Source of the DNA: Motiliproteus sp041586615
Lineage (GTDB): Bacteria > Pseudomonadota > Gammaproteobacteria > Pseudomonadales > Balneatricaceae
NCBI GenBank assembly: GCA_041586615.1
Contig: JBFGZS010000005.1
Span: 30,653-94,652, forward strand
Direction: 5' to 3'
Length of the DNA: 64,000 bases
Position 1 is the stretch's first letter; every line of letters starts with the position of its first letter. The position numbers and the translations under genes are program-made. This document shows positions 19,001-27,799 of the stretch, piece after piece. The notes beneath the pieces were generated by a model. That model was not told where the DNA came from. It ran no database searches and saw only the letters and a program-made list of their open reading frames with translations.

Positions 19001-19684
19001 CTATATCTGCAGCACACCCTCATCGAGATGCAGGATACGATCCATGCGCGATGCCAGCATCTGATCGTGGGTGACCACCACAAAAGCCGTATCCAGCTGC
19101 TCATTCAACTCCAGCATCAAGGCCTGTACGTCATCGGCAGTATGCCTATCCAGGTTACCGGTGGGCTCATCCATCAACACGGTTCGCGGGTGAGTCACTA
19201 ACGCCCGGGCGATAGCCACCCGTTGGCGCTCACCGCCACTGAGCTGAGCGGGTTTATGCTGCAATCGCTTCTCCAAACCGACACGGCACAACAGGTCCCG
19301 CGCCCGCTGTTCAATCTCTTCACGGCGTACGCCCGGCCGAAGCAACAAGGGCATCGCCACATTTTCCAAGGCGGAAAACTCACCCAACAGATGGTGAAAT
19401 TGATAGACAAAACCCAGCGCCTCATTGCGTAAGCGCGCACACTGATTCTCATTCAAACTCGCCAAGGGCGTACCCATGACGGTAACGACGCCGGAGGTCG
19501 GTCGATCCAGGCCGCCAAGAATATTCAGCAAGGTGCTTTTCCCGGAACCAGAACTTCCGACTATCGCAACGCGCTCACCCGGGGAAACACGCAGATTGAT
19601 CCCCTGCAACACGGCGAGTGTTACCCCGCCCTCCTCATAGATCTTACTGACCTGCTCACAAACAATGACCGCCTGATTACTCAT
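19001..19684 (-). CDS. lolD: Lipoprotein-releasing system ATPase LolD
   Basis: ABC ATPase that powers release of outer-membrane lipoproteins from the inner membrane to LolA. The 227-residue protein has Walker A GSSGSGKST, signature LSGGERQR and Walker B TVLMDEPTGNLD. The ATG of MSNQAVIV is chosen; it overlaps the stop of the upstream membrane-subunit gene by eight bases, as expected for a coupled pair. Confidence 0.95.
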   Translation of the reverse strand: MSNQAVIVCEQVSKIYEEGGVTLAVLQGINLRVSPGERVAIVGSSGSGKSTLLNILGGLDRPTSGVVTVMGTPLASLNENQCARLRNEALGFVYQFHHLLGEFSALENVAMPLLLRPGVRREEIEQRARDLLCRVGLEKRLQHKPAQLSGGERQRVAIARALVTHPRTVLMDEPTGNLDRHTADDVQALMLELNEQLDTAFVVVTHDQMLASRMDRILHLDEGVLQI

Positions 19685-20921
19685 AGCGCAGCGCCTCCAC
19701 GGGCTGGGTTTGGGCCGCCTTATACGCCGGGTAAATCGTGGCAAGCAGACTGATCATTAAAGAACTGATGCAGATTAATCCAACATCATCCCATTTAAGC
19801 TGAGAAGGCAGATAGCTAATGAAATACACATCGGCATTCAAAATCTGAAAATCGAACAGCTGCTCTACCCAGGCAATCAGGTCGGTAACGGTAAGCGCCA
19901 GGACAATACCCAGGCCAGTGCCCAGCAGTGTACCCACGACACCGATCACGGCGCCCTGAATCATAAACGTGCGCATAATCGTGGCCGAACTGGCGCCCAT
20001 CGTCCTCAGAATGGCAATATCGGCACGTTTGTCCGTTACCACCATCACCAAGGTAGAGACAATATTAAATGCCGCCACCGCCACGATGATAAACAACAGC
20101 AGGCCAATCATTTTTTTCTCCATCTGAATCGCCTGAAACAGATTGCCATGGGAGCGAGTCCAGTCTGACGCGCGGATATTGCTACCGACTTCGGCGGCAA
20201 TCTGCCGCACCCGCCATGGGGCATCAAACAGATTAACAAACTGCAGTCGCAAGCCCTCGACACTGTCGCCCATGCGCTTAATCACGGCGGCATCGCGAAT
20301 ATGGATATATGCCATGGACGCATCGAGCTCTGCGCCCACCTTGAACACCCCGACCAGCGTGAAGCGTTTTAGCCGTGGGAAAACACCCGCCACCGAAATC
20401 GAGGCTTCAGGCAAGACCAGGGTTACCTTATCGCCTATCGAAGCACCGAGGGAGCGCGCCAGAATATCGCCCAGAATAATCCCGTAGCGCCCCTCATCAA
20501 GATCCTCGATGCGCCCACTGACCATATGATTCTGGATAATCGATACCGATTTTTCGAGTTCAGGGTCAATACCGTTCACCAGCGTGCCCCGCACCTGGCC
20601 ACGTCCGGTCAGCATCCCTTGCGCGCTGATATAGGGCGCACTGGCCAGCACCTGCGGAAACTGCTTGAGCTGCAGTCTTAGGTCCTGCCAGTTGTGTAAT
20701 TCGCCGCCATACTGACTCAGCGTCGCATGCGGCACCATACCCAGGATGCGCTGGCGTAACTCACGGTCAAAACCATTCATGACCGAAAGCACCAGGATCA
20801 GGACCGCAACCCCCAAGGTCAGTCCCGCCATGGAAACCATGGAGATAAATGAGATAAAGTGGTTACTCCGCTTGGCGCCGGTGTACCGCAATCCGATAAA
20901 AAGTGATATAGGTCTGTACAT
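19677..20921 (-). CDS. lolC: Lipoprotein-releasing system transmembrane protein LolC/LolE family
   Basis: A 414-residue MacB/FtsX-type permease. One transmembrane helix lies near residues 25-48, followed by a large periplasmic domain (about 50-265) and three C-terminal helices (about 270-295, 318-350, 378-400), ending VEALRYE. Family features GLRYTGAKRSNHFISFIS and AILRTMGAS are clear. Only one membrane subunit accompanies lolD here, whereas E. coli and Pseudomonas have both lolC and lolE. It could act as a homodimer (LolF-type), or a second gene could lie elsewhere. Confidence 0.93.
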   Translation of the reverse strand: MYRPISLFIGLRYTGAKRSNHFISFISMVSMAGLTLGVAVLILVLSVMNGFDRELRQRILGMVPHATLSQYGGELHNWQDLRLQLKQFPQVLASAPYISAQGMLTGRGQVRGTLVNGIDPELEKSVSIIQNHMVSGRIEDLDEGRYGIILGDILARSLGASIGDKVTLVLPEASISVAGVFPRLKRFTLVGVFKVGAELDASMAYIHIRDAAVIKRMGDSVEGLRLQFVNLFDAPWRVRQIAAEVGSNIRASDWTRSHGNLFQAIQMEKKMIGLLLFIIVAVAAFNIVSTLVMVVTDKRADIAILRTMGASSATIMRTFMIQGAVIGVVGTLLGTGLGIVLALTVTDLIAWVEQLFDFQILNADVYFISYLPSQLKWDDVGLICISSLMISLLATIYPAYKAAQTQPVEALRYE

Positions 20922-21009
20922 GGTGAGGGATTAAAACATAAGACGGGATACTGACCTAGAAAAATCACCTCCAATCCAGGCTATATTGCTGATCTAATAA
21001 GGATTCGCC

Positions 21010-21600
21010 ATGACAAACTGTTCGCCGAACCATGAACGCCGTCACTGTTTTCGCATCGAGGATCAAGCCCAGGTTGAGTACCGGGTTCTTGCTGACGAAA
21101 GCCCGATTCAAGGATTTGACGGCTTTCCCCCGCGCAGTGACTTCACACTCCAATCCCGCCTACGCCAGATAGATCATGATCTTGAAAGCCTTTTTATTCG
21201 CCTCTCCGATCACGACAACGCACTCACTCAGATTTTGCGTCTCTTAAGCCGTAAGATCGATTGGGTTGCACAGGCCTTATCCGACAATACCGGACAGCCA
21301 TTTTCTGACGAGCCTATCACCCTAAGCACCGACGGCCTGTCATTTTTCTGCCCTGAACCGCTGGCCATTGACAGTCTTCTGGCGCTACGCTTTCGACTCA
21401 GCGCCAGCGGGCTGGGGATTACGACCTGCGCCAGGGTCATCTATCAACACACAGAAGTAGCGGGTTCGAGGCGAACCGGCTGCCGCTTTATTGATCTTGG
21501 CACCCCGCAACAGGAACTCATTGGCCAGCACCTACTAAGCCGTGACGCAGAAAACAAACGGCGCTACCAGCAAGAGACCGGCGGTGAGCGGAACAGATGA
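21010..21600 (+). CDS. PilZ-like domain protein
   Basis: A 196-residue cytoplasmic protein. An N-terminal Arg pair (ERRHCFRIED) leads to a helical middle (about 50-105), then a beta-rich PilZ-like half (about 110-185) with LSTDGLSFFC and GCRFIDLG. PilZ domains bind cyclic di-GMP, though the classical RxxxR and D/NxSxxG motifs are only partly recognisable. Position beside the lol genes matches the pseudomonad order. Ligand binding is inference. Confidence 0.75.
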   Translation: MTNCSPNHERRHCFRIEDQAQVEYRVLADESPIQGFDGFPPRSDFTLQSRLRQIDHDLESLFIRLSDHDNALTQILRLLSRKIDWVAQALSDNTGQPFSDEPITLSTDGLSFFCPEPLAIDSLLALRFRLSASGLGITTCARVIYQHTEVAGSRRTGCRFIDLGTPQQELIGQHLLSRDAENKRRYQQETGGERNR

Positions 21601-21773
21601 CCAGCAACAGGCCGACCTGCAACCATCGGCTTTACGCCTTGCCCACGGCCAGCATATAGGTTACACGCCATCAGCAAACGTAAAAGAGCCGACGGCGAGG
21701 CATGAAGGTGCAATGCACGGCTGGTTAACCACAGGATCGCTGTCTGAACATTGTCCGAATATGCAGGAAGCCT

Positions 21774-21947
21774 ATGAGCCAACACTTTAATTGTACCCGC
21801 TGCACCCATTTTCGCCGCTCACCCACAGGCCCCCGCTGCCGCTTTCGCGGTGGCGTCCCAAGTGGCATTTGTAGCGTTTTCAAAAACAAGGAAACGCAAG
21901 AAAACCTCAAGCCCTGTGAGTCTGCGCTTTCCAGCCGAAAAGAGTAG
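21774..21947 (+). CDS. Small Cys-rich protein (57 residues), unrecognised
   Basis: Short ORF starting MSQHFNCTRC with cysteines at 7, 10, 22, 33 and 48 and a basic middle. An AGGAAG Shine-Dalgarno-like sequence lies four to five bases upstream of the ATG. The CxxC plus spaced cysteines suggest zinc or iron-sulfur binding, but I recognise no family. It fills the space between the PilZ gene and the convergent GDPD gene. It may be real or a chance ORF. Confidence 0.5.
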   Translation: MSQHFNCTRCTHFRRSPTGPRCRFRGGVPSGICSVFKNKETQENLKPCESALSSRKE

Positions 21948-21993
21948 ACCGCCTGCGTTAGCAGTGCTTATTTGTATCGGTAGCCCATGCGCA

Positions 21994-22740
21994 CTATGCG
22001 CCAGAATTCCCGGCGCCGCTGGCGGTTATCATTTCGCCAATCGAATCGGTTTCGATCATACATGCGCCCCATTGCCGCCACCGACGCGCCAACGAATAAT
22101 CAGAGATCTCGTATAACGCGACAGGCACACCGTTCAGATCAGGTTTAACACCGAACGGCAAACGTTTGTAATTCATCAACAACAGCTCGGCGTCAAGCGC
22201 CTCGACTGTGCGGCTCATACGCTGCCCCCACTGACGAATAACAGGCGCTACCCGGGGGTAACCGCGCTGGCGAGCGCCCTGCAACACCAACAGCGAAAAA
22301 CTGATGAGAACCACTTGCCCACTCAGTCCTTCCAACAAGGGCAACACCCTATCGAGCACCCCCGGGACGCCGAACGCGTTGATCGCAGAGTGTTTGATTT
22401 CCAGGTAAAGTGTGACATCGGGATGACGCCGTATAAAATCCAGTAGATCGGCCAGCTCCAGCAACCGATTACCCTGAAAGCGAGTACCAAAACGCCCCGG
22501 CTCGAAGGCACTTAAACCACGTAGCTCTGCCAGGGTGGTTTCTTGTACGAGACCGGGCACACCACAGAGCCGCGACAGGCTTTCATCGTGAAAAACCACC
22601 GGAAAACCATCACGGCTCAGCTGCATATCACACTCGATATTCAGCGCCCCTGCCTCTATCGCCTTGGCGAACCCCAGCAGGGTATTTTCCGGATAATGTG
22701 CGGGATAGCCTCGATGGGCAATCCAGTGACCTGCGTCCAT
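21994..22740 (-). CDS. Glycerophosphodiester phosphodiesterase
   Basis: Hydrolyses glycerophosphodiesters to glycerol-3-phosphate and an alcohol. At 248 residues it is the size of the cytoplasmic UgpQ type and has no signal peptide. The active-site motifs IAHRGYPAHYPENT, CDMQLSRDGFPVVFHD and LEIK are present. The ATG of MDAGHWIAHRG has a GGAGG Shine-Dalgarno five bases upstream; an in-frame GTG four codons earlier is less likely. Confidence 0.92.
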   Translation of the reverse strand: MDAGHWIAHRGYPAHYPENTLLGFAKAIEAGALNIECDMQLSRDGFPVVFHDESLSRLCGVPGLVQETTLAELRGLSAFEPGRFGTRFQGNRLLELADLLDFIRRHPDVTLYLEIKHSAINAFGVPGVLDRVLPLLEGLSGQVVLISFSLLVLQGARQRGYPRVAPVIRQWGQRMSRTVEALDAELLLMNYKRLPFGVKPDLNGVPVALYEISDYSLARRWRQWGACMIETDSIGEMITASGAGNSGA

Positions 22741-22767
22741 GACCGCCTCCACGACTAAACGACCTTA

Positions 22768-22790
22768 TTATTAGCCCGGCGGGTTAATAA
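22768..22790. repeat. CCCGGCGGG-type palindrome
   Basis: TTATTAGCCC-GGC-GGGTTAATAA forms a ten-pair stem with one G-T pair and a three-base loop, between the GDPD gene and the GGDEF/EAL pseudogene. Related copies are at 58115 and 60614. Confidence 0.6.
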
Positions 22791-22794
22791 CAAC

Positions 22795-24467
22795 TCAAGT
22801 CGGATCAATAACATGCAACGATGGCTTGTCGGTGCGATGACGGCCAATCGTCGGGCCAACCCCTTGCTTGACCAGGTAGGCTTCAAAGTCACCAAGCGTC
22901 AACGGGCGACTGTAATAATAGCCCTGATAGATATCACAGCCATTTCCCGCAAGAAATGCCTGCTCCTCTTCGGTCTCGACACCCTCAGCGACAACAGCGA
23001 GGTTAAGACTTTTCGCCATAGCGATAATAGTCGTACAGATTGCCGCATCCTGCGCATCGCGGTGTACATCCTGGACGAAAGAGCGATCAATTTTCAGGAT
23101 ATCCAACGGCAACCGTTTCAGGTAGGCCAGTGACGAATAGCCGGTACCGAAGTCATCGATGGAAAAACGCACCCCTAAGTCGCGTATTCGCTCCATCTTT
23201 TCGATGGTGTATTCCACATCCTGAATCAACATGCCTTCCGTCACTTCCAGATCGAGGTGCCTTGGATCGATCCCGGTCTCATCGAGAACCCGCTCAACGA
23301 TGGCCACAAAGTCCGGTTGACGGAATTGTTTCGGGCTGACATTAACGGCCAGGTGATCCAAGCGCACGCCGGCGACCTCCCAGCGTCGAATTTGCTCGCA
23401 GGCGGTACGCAACACCCATTCACCGATCTCCAGGATCAAACCGGTATCTTCGGCCACCGGAATAAACAGCACCGGCGACACCACGCCATGCTCGGGATGC
23501 CCCCATCGGATCAGTACCTCGGCACCGATCACCGAGCCGTCGGCAAGCACCTGCGGCTGGTAATGTAACGCGAGTTCATTACGGTTAAGCGCGTGACGCA
23601 GGTCCTTTTCCAGGGTTAACCGATGACTGGCTGCAACCTGCATACTGGGTTTATAGAATCACGCCGTATTACGCCCCTCTTTCTTAGCCTGGTACATCGC
23701 CGTATCGGCATGCTTGAGCAGATCATCAACATCCTCGCCTGCCGTCGGAAACAGCACAATGCCGATACTTGGCGTCAAGTGAAATTCATGCTCACCCAGG
23801 AAATAGAACTGCGACAACGCCCAACGGACCTTGTCGGCCACGGCATAGGCATGGTTGGCCGCCTCATCTTCGCCACCATCCAGAGCCGGAAGAATAATAA
23901 CGAACTCATCACCTCCCAGGCGCGCAACGGTATCTTGCGCCCGCAATAGCGTTTTCAATCGGTCAGCCACCTGCTTCAGGAGCAGATCACCGACACTGTG
24001 ACCCAGCGCATCATTCAGTCGCTTAAACTGGTCCAAATCGATAAAGAGCACGGCGCCATGCAATTGGCGACGATTCGCAGAGATTCCGGCACACCGGCCT
24101 GCGCAAAGGAATAGAACGCCACGCCCTGTATCCGCTGAGTCCAAACTTCGGTTCTGGAAAGGAGATCCACGCTTTGCTGTATAAATTGCTCGACCGACGT
24201 GCCGCCGTGCGAAAGCCGTAACAAACGGGAAACCAGCTCCTCTTCGGCAGTCCCGCGCGCAATCAAGGACTGCTGGCGCTTCTGATCCGTCAGGTCCAGA
24301 AAAGCGCCCACATAGTGGCTTATTTTTCCTGATTTGGATTTAACCGCATTGATCGACAGCCATTCGGCGTATAATTCGCCATTTTTACGCCGATTCCAGA
24401 TCTCACCTTGCCAATACCCCTGCCGTTCAATGGCAGCCCAGATAGCCTCATAAAACGCCTGAGTCAC
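22795..24467 (-). pseudogene. Degraded PAS-GGDEF-EAL cyclic di-GMP protein
   Basis: Three fragments of one multidomain gene. The upstream piece (24015-24467) carries a PAS/PAC segment (GYWQGEIWNRRKNGELYAEW, HYVGAFLDLTDQK) and the start of a following sensor domain. The GGDEF piece (23659-24144) keeps LFIDLDQFKRLNDALGHS and RLGGDEF but is in a different frame and lacks the usual N-terminal DxLTxLPNR part. It then meets an in-frame TGA after EGRNTA. Beyond the stop the same frame continues FYKPSMQ into a full EAL domain (to 22795) with EVLIRW and DDFGTGYSS. CGA to TGA would explain the stop. The N-terminus is also missing: a TAG lies just before the GTG at 24467. The EAL part could still be made from its own ATG at 23643, but the gene as a whole is broken. 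Confidence 0.85.
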
Positions 24468-24569
24468 TATACCCTAGCTCAACGAGACAATAGGAATTGC
24501 GCTGGCGTGGCGAAAGACGCGCGCACCAAGAAACGACTGGAGCAGACGCGTTTAGAGTCAATGTTCGGA

Positions 24570-26807
24570 TTAATTAACCTGTTGCTTTTCCCAGAGTTGC
24601 AGCGCAGCCGCACGTAACTGCTTATCGACAGCCCGTTTCCCCATCAAACCTGTGGCGCGCTGTACGTCGGTAATGCTGCGCCCTTGCAGCAGACTCATAA
24701 TGAGAAGCGTCACCGATAAGGGTTCAAGACCGTCAAGGTCACCGCGCGCTGACCGCGCGATTAGCCAGCGCCCTAGCGCTGGACGGCAATAATCAAGCCC
24801 TCGATTGCCGACAACAAAACTCTCCACATCGACGGCATCCTGATGAGATTCTTGGCCACAACCGTGGATAGGACCGGCTGGCAACATATGATCTATTGGC
24901 AACATAGGACCGGCTTGAAACAACGGCCGGCCTCGACAGATTTGCAGCACAAGCGCCGGGTCTAATTCCCGCAACATGCCCAATAGCCAGAGGGGCAACT
25001 GATCGGAGAAGCGCTGCACCATCGCGCTAACCTGCTGCTTAGCGCGTTCGGAGACCCCACGCGCAACAAACACCGAGTGATGACCGCTGGCGGCGTCCCG
25101 CGAGGCCCCCAACTGCACAGCGTCATAACCATTTGCCGACCAAAAACGGACCAATTCAGCAGTCGCGCCAAAACTGGAACCCACAATATCAACGCCGCGC
25201 TTGGCCGCATCCGTCGCCACCTCGGACAACAGTCTCTGCCCCACCCCGTTTCGTTCAATTGCTGGATGAACAGCGATGCGCACGATCCGAAGATATCGAC
25301 GCTCAGGCGCCTCACGCCAGCCGCCATGCGCCGCCAAAGATTGCGCCATTAAATGCCCTTTTACCCGGCGCTTCCCCAGCCAAATATCATGCGCCACGGC
25401 TCGATCAAACCCACCCTCGGCTACCGCCAGCACAACACCCAGCACCGCGCCCGACGCTGTGGCCAGCCAAATTTCAAAATCCGGGTGGTTGAGCATGGTT
25501 TTCAGATCCGTAGGCGTCGTCTGATAGTGGGCTTGCACCAGCAAGCTGAATAACGGCCGTAATAAACGAGGTTGGTCCACCAATTGAGCAGGAGGCATTC
25601 GCTTGATGCGAAAACCCGTCGCGAAGGCGCGCTTAACCTGTTCGGCATTACCAGGTTCGGCATCCAGCAGTAGCGCCTTGAACACCCAGCGCTCCAGGGG
25701 ACAGTTATCGGCCCAACGAACGGCTTGGCGCAAATGCACGCCTCGCCAGTGTGGCGCCTTTGTATCGAGGTGTGCTCGAAAACGCACGGCAAAACCCCGC
25801 CCAGCGCCTTCGTAGCCATGCAGCGTCGAAGAAAAAACAATCCGCGCATAACGGGCAAGCAACAACGCCAGCATCGGCCCAGGAATGGCTGCCGCTTCAT
25901 CCACCAACAAGAGATCGCAAGGGGCGGCGTGACGAATCAACTCGTCGGGGGCAATAAACCGAATTTCACCGTCGGGAAGGGTCAAGCAGTTAGCCTGACC
26001 CTGGGCATGGGGGAGCCATTTCCGTGCATGGTAAAACACCGAAGCCACGGAACTGACCCGCGGTGCGGTCACCAAAATCCGCCGCGGCCGCTCGTTGAGC
26101 AATCGCGCGGCCGCAATACCCAAGGCTGAACTTTTACCTCGCCCCCGGTCTGCAGTCATCACCAACGGTCGATGCCGATGACCACCGGCTACTTTTTCGA
26201 TCAATCGGACCGCATCGGCCTGGTCTTCTGTGATGCACTGCGCAGATAGGTTCTGTTGATCGCCCGCATCTAAAGCGGCCGAGTGCGCGTCAACATTATC
26301 GGTGTTAACCGATTCTGCCGAGGGGACAGCGCCATCCAGCACCGGCAGCGGCTGCCCTTCGTGTATCTGCAGCACCGCGTTATCGTCATTAATACAGCGG
26401 TAAATCCAGCGTTCAAACACGCCCGCTTGATCGCTTCCCCAAACCGAAGGCATGCCAAACATCACGAGCAAGCCCCCGCCGCGCAATGTCCCGCTGGCAA
26501 TGCCCAGCACATCCGGCTCGAGTCCGTTGCTAAGATCCAGAGCCAGCAGATCACACTCGCCGCCGAGCAGCATGCGCGGGCGTTCAACAGACCGCTGCTG
26601 AAATCCGGCGACCTCCTTATCACTCAACAACCAGCAACGGCCATTTGCAAACTGATCGGCCAACAGGACCAACCCCTCCAGCACCCAGGCCATGTTGCCG
26701 TGCATCACAAGCAGGCGCCGATGATGGAGGCCGGAAGCCTGGGTCGCTAGCGTTAACAACCATGGCGCTAAGGCATTCTTGGTCGAGCAGTTACGGCTGT
26801 CTTTCAT
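24570..26807 (-). CDS. tmcA: tRNA(Met) cytidine acetyltransferase
   Basis: Forms N4-acetylcytidine at the wobble position of elongator tRNA-Met using acetyl-CoA and ATP. The 745-residue protein has an N-terminal DUF1726-type domain, an RNA-helicase-like module with Walker A DRGRGKSSALG (about 220-230) and DEAA near 300, then a GNAT acetyltransferase domain with VHPAIERNGVGQRLL. A C-terminal tRNA-binding region ends the protein. Its length is slightly above the E. coli protein (671), mostly in the N-terminal region. Monocistronic. Confidence 0.93.
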   Translation of the reverse strand: MKDSRNCSTKNALAPWLLTLATQASGLHHRRLLVMHGNMAWVLEGLVLLADQFANGRCWLLSDKEVAGFQQRSVERPRMLLGGECDLLALDLSNGLEPDVLGIASGTLRGGGLLVMFGMPSVWGSDQAGVFERWIYRCINDDNAVLQIHEGQPLPVLDGAVPSAESVNTDNVDAHSAALDAGDQQNLSAQCITEDQADAVRLIEKVAGGHRHRPLVMTADRGRGKSSALGIAAARLLNERPRRILVTAPRVSSVASVFYHARKWLPHAQGQANCLTLPDGEIRFIAPDELIRHAAPCDLLLVDEAAAIPGPMLALLLARYARIVFSSTLHGYEGAGRGFAVRFRAHLDTKAPHWRGVHLRQAVRWADNCPLERWVFKALLLDAEPGNAEQVKRAFATGFRIKRMPPAQLVDQPRLLRPLFSLLVQAHYQTTPTDLKTMLNHPDFEIWLATASGAVLGVVLAVAEGGFDRAVAHDIWLGKRRVKGHLMAQSLAAHGGWREAPERRYLRIVRIAVHPAIERNGVGQRLLSEVATDAAKRGVDIVGSSFGATAELVRFWSANGYDAVQLGASRDAASGHHSVFVARGVSERAKQQVSAMVQRFSDQLPLWLLGMLRELDPALVLQICRGRPLFQAGPMLPIDHMLPAGPIHGCGQESHQDAVDVESFVVGNRGLDYCRPALGRWLIARSARGDLDGLEPLSVTLLIMSLLQGRSITDVQRATGLMGKRAVDKQLRAAALQLWEKQQVN

Positions 26808-26833
26808 TCGGTATCGGTCACTTATCCGGGCGA

Positions 26834-27559
26834 TCAGGGCTTGATAACGTAGCTGATTTCCACGCGCGCATGCACTTCAATATCGCCACCATCAATTGGC
26901 GGCGCCGTGCTGGCCGCGGACATCACAGACATATCCAGACCGCGGGATTGCTTAAGCAGAGGGGCGGGGTTTGTACCATCGACGCGCAGCAGGGCAATGG
27001 AAACCAACGTAACATCGGCAGCCTGAGCAGCCGCCTGCGCCGAGGCTATCGCTCGCTGGGTTGCTAGCGCGATGGCGCTGTTGTGGGCATCTTCAGGCTC
27101 AGATAACATAAATCTCAAGGCACTCAACTGATTGGCGCCAACCTGCATCGCTTCATGAATCCAAGGCCCCACCTGTGCCACGCGGGTGCTGCTAACGCGA
27201 AAACTATGCCTGGCCCGGTAACTGACGATTTTCGGGGTCCATTCGGGTGAAACTTGTCGTGGCCGCGGCTCCCACACCGGCTCCACCGTCAAACGCGTCG
27301 TCTGCAGCTCCTCACCTGTGACACCTTCACGTAACAAGCGCGAACGCACACGCGCCATCCTATCGCTGTTATCCGCCAGTGCCAGCGCGGCTGTTTGAGC
27401 GACGACATCCACACCAATCTCAAATTCAACCTTATCCGCAGGCTGATAAATGGTGGCTTCGCCGCGGACCGAGAGCTCCCCAAGCGGTATTTCAGCGGCC
27501 GATGCTCCCCCCCACACCAATACCCCTGCCGTTAGCCATATAAAAAAACGTCTCTTCAT
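26834..27559 (-). CDS. SIMPL (DUF541) periplasmic protein
   Basis: A 241-residue exported protein with an N-terminal signal peptide (hydrophobic 4-21, cleavage after ASA) and the SIMPL fold: an N-terminal beta strand LSVRGEATIYQPADKVEFEIGV, then regular mixed beta/alpha sequence ending ARVEISYVI. E. coli YggE is a relative linked to oxidative-stress tolerance. The precise function is unknown. It ends 26 bases upstream of tmcA on the same strand. Confidence 0.88.
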   Translation of the reverse strand: MKRRFFIWLTAGVLVWGGASAAEIPLGELSVRGEATIYQPADKVEFEIGVDVVAQTAALALADNSDRMARVRSRLLREGVTGEELQTTRLTVEPVWEPRPRQVSPEWTPKIVSYRARHSFRVSSTRVAQVGPWIHEAMQVGANQLSALRFMLSEPEDAHNSAIALATQRAIASAQAAAQAADVTLVSIALLRVDGTNPAPLLKQSRGLDMSVMSAASTAPPIDGGDIEVHARVEISYVIKP

Positions 27560-27645
27560 GCTTCTCTCCGGATTTTAGTGACGCGCGCGCAACGCGCTCG
27601 CAAGTGTAGAACATCGCGCGGCATCGTTCATCCGTTGCTGTCGAT

Positions 27646-27701
27646 GAGCAATGTGCGATGTGCAATGTGCAATGTGCAATGTGCGGTGAGCGGTGAGCGG
27701 T
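27646..27701 (+). repeat. Eight tandem heptamers, G(T/A)GC(A/G)(A/G)T
   Basis: Eight consecutive 7-base units, mostly GTGCAAT, drifting to GAGCGGT at the right end. They lie in the 240-base divergent region between the SIMPL gene and the PhnD-type gene, about 100 bases before the latter. Such an array is prone to slippage. Confidence 0.85.
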
Positions 27702-27737
27702 CTTTAGGAAAAAGTCTTAAATCTCGCCTTGCACAAC

Positions 27738-27794
27738 TTGAATGCCGCTGGGAAGGCTTTAAAATAACCGCCCTCTCTTTGAATTCGGTATAAT
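27738..27794 (+). promoter_or_regulatory. Candidate promoter of the PhnD-type transporter operon
   Basis: TTGAAT (27738) and TAAAAT (27760) are spaced 16 bases, giving a leader of about 28 bases. A second, perfect TATAAT at 27789 lies only five bases before the ATG, but its -35 region is poor. No Shine-Dalgarno sequence is visible before the ATG at 27800, so a very short or leaderless transcript is possible. Confidence 0.35.
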
Positions 27795-27799
27795 CCACC

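Noticed and set aside
23644..23664. TGA between GGDEF and EAL as a selenocysteine codon
   Set aside because: The position corresponds to a non-catalytic Arg in relatives, the upstream part has other lesions, and no SECIS-like hairpin is evident.
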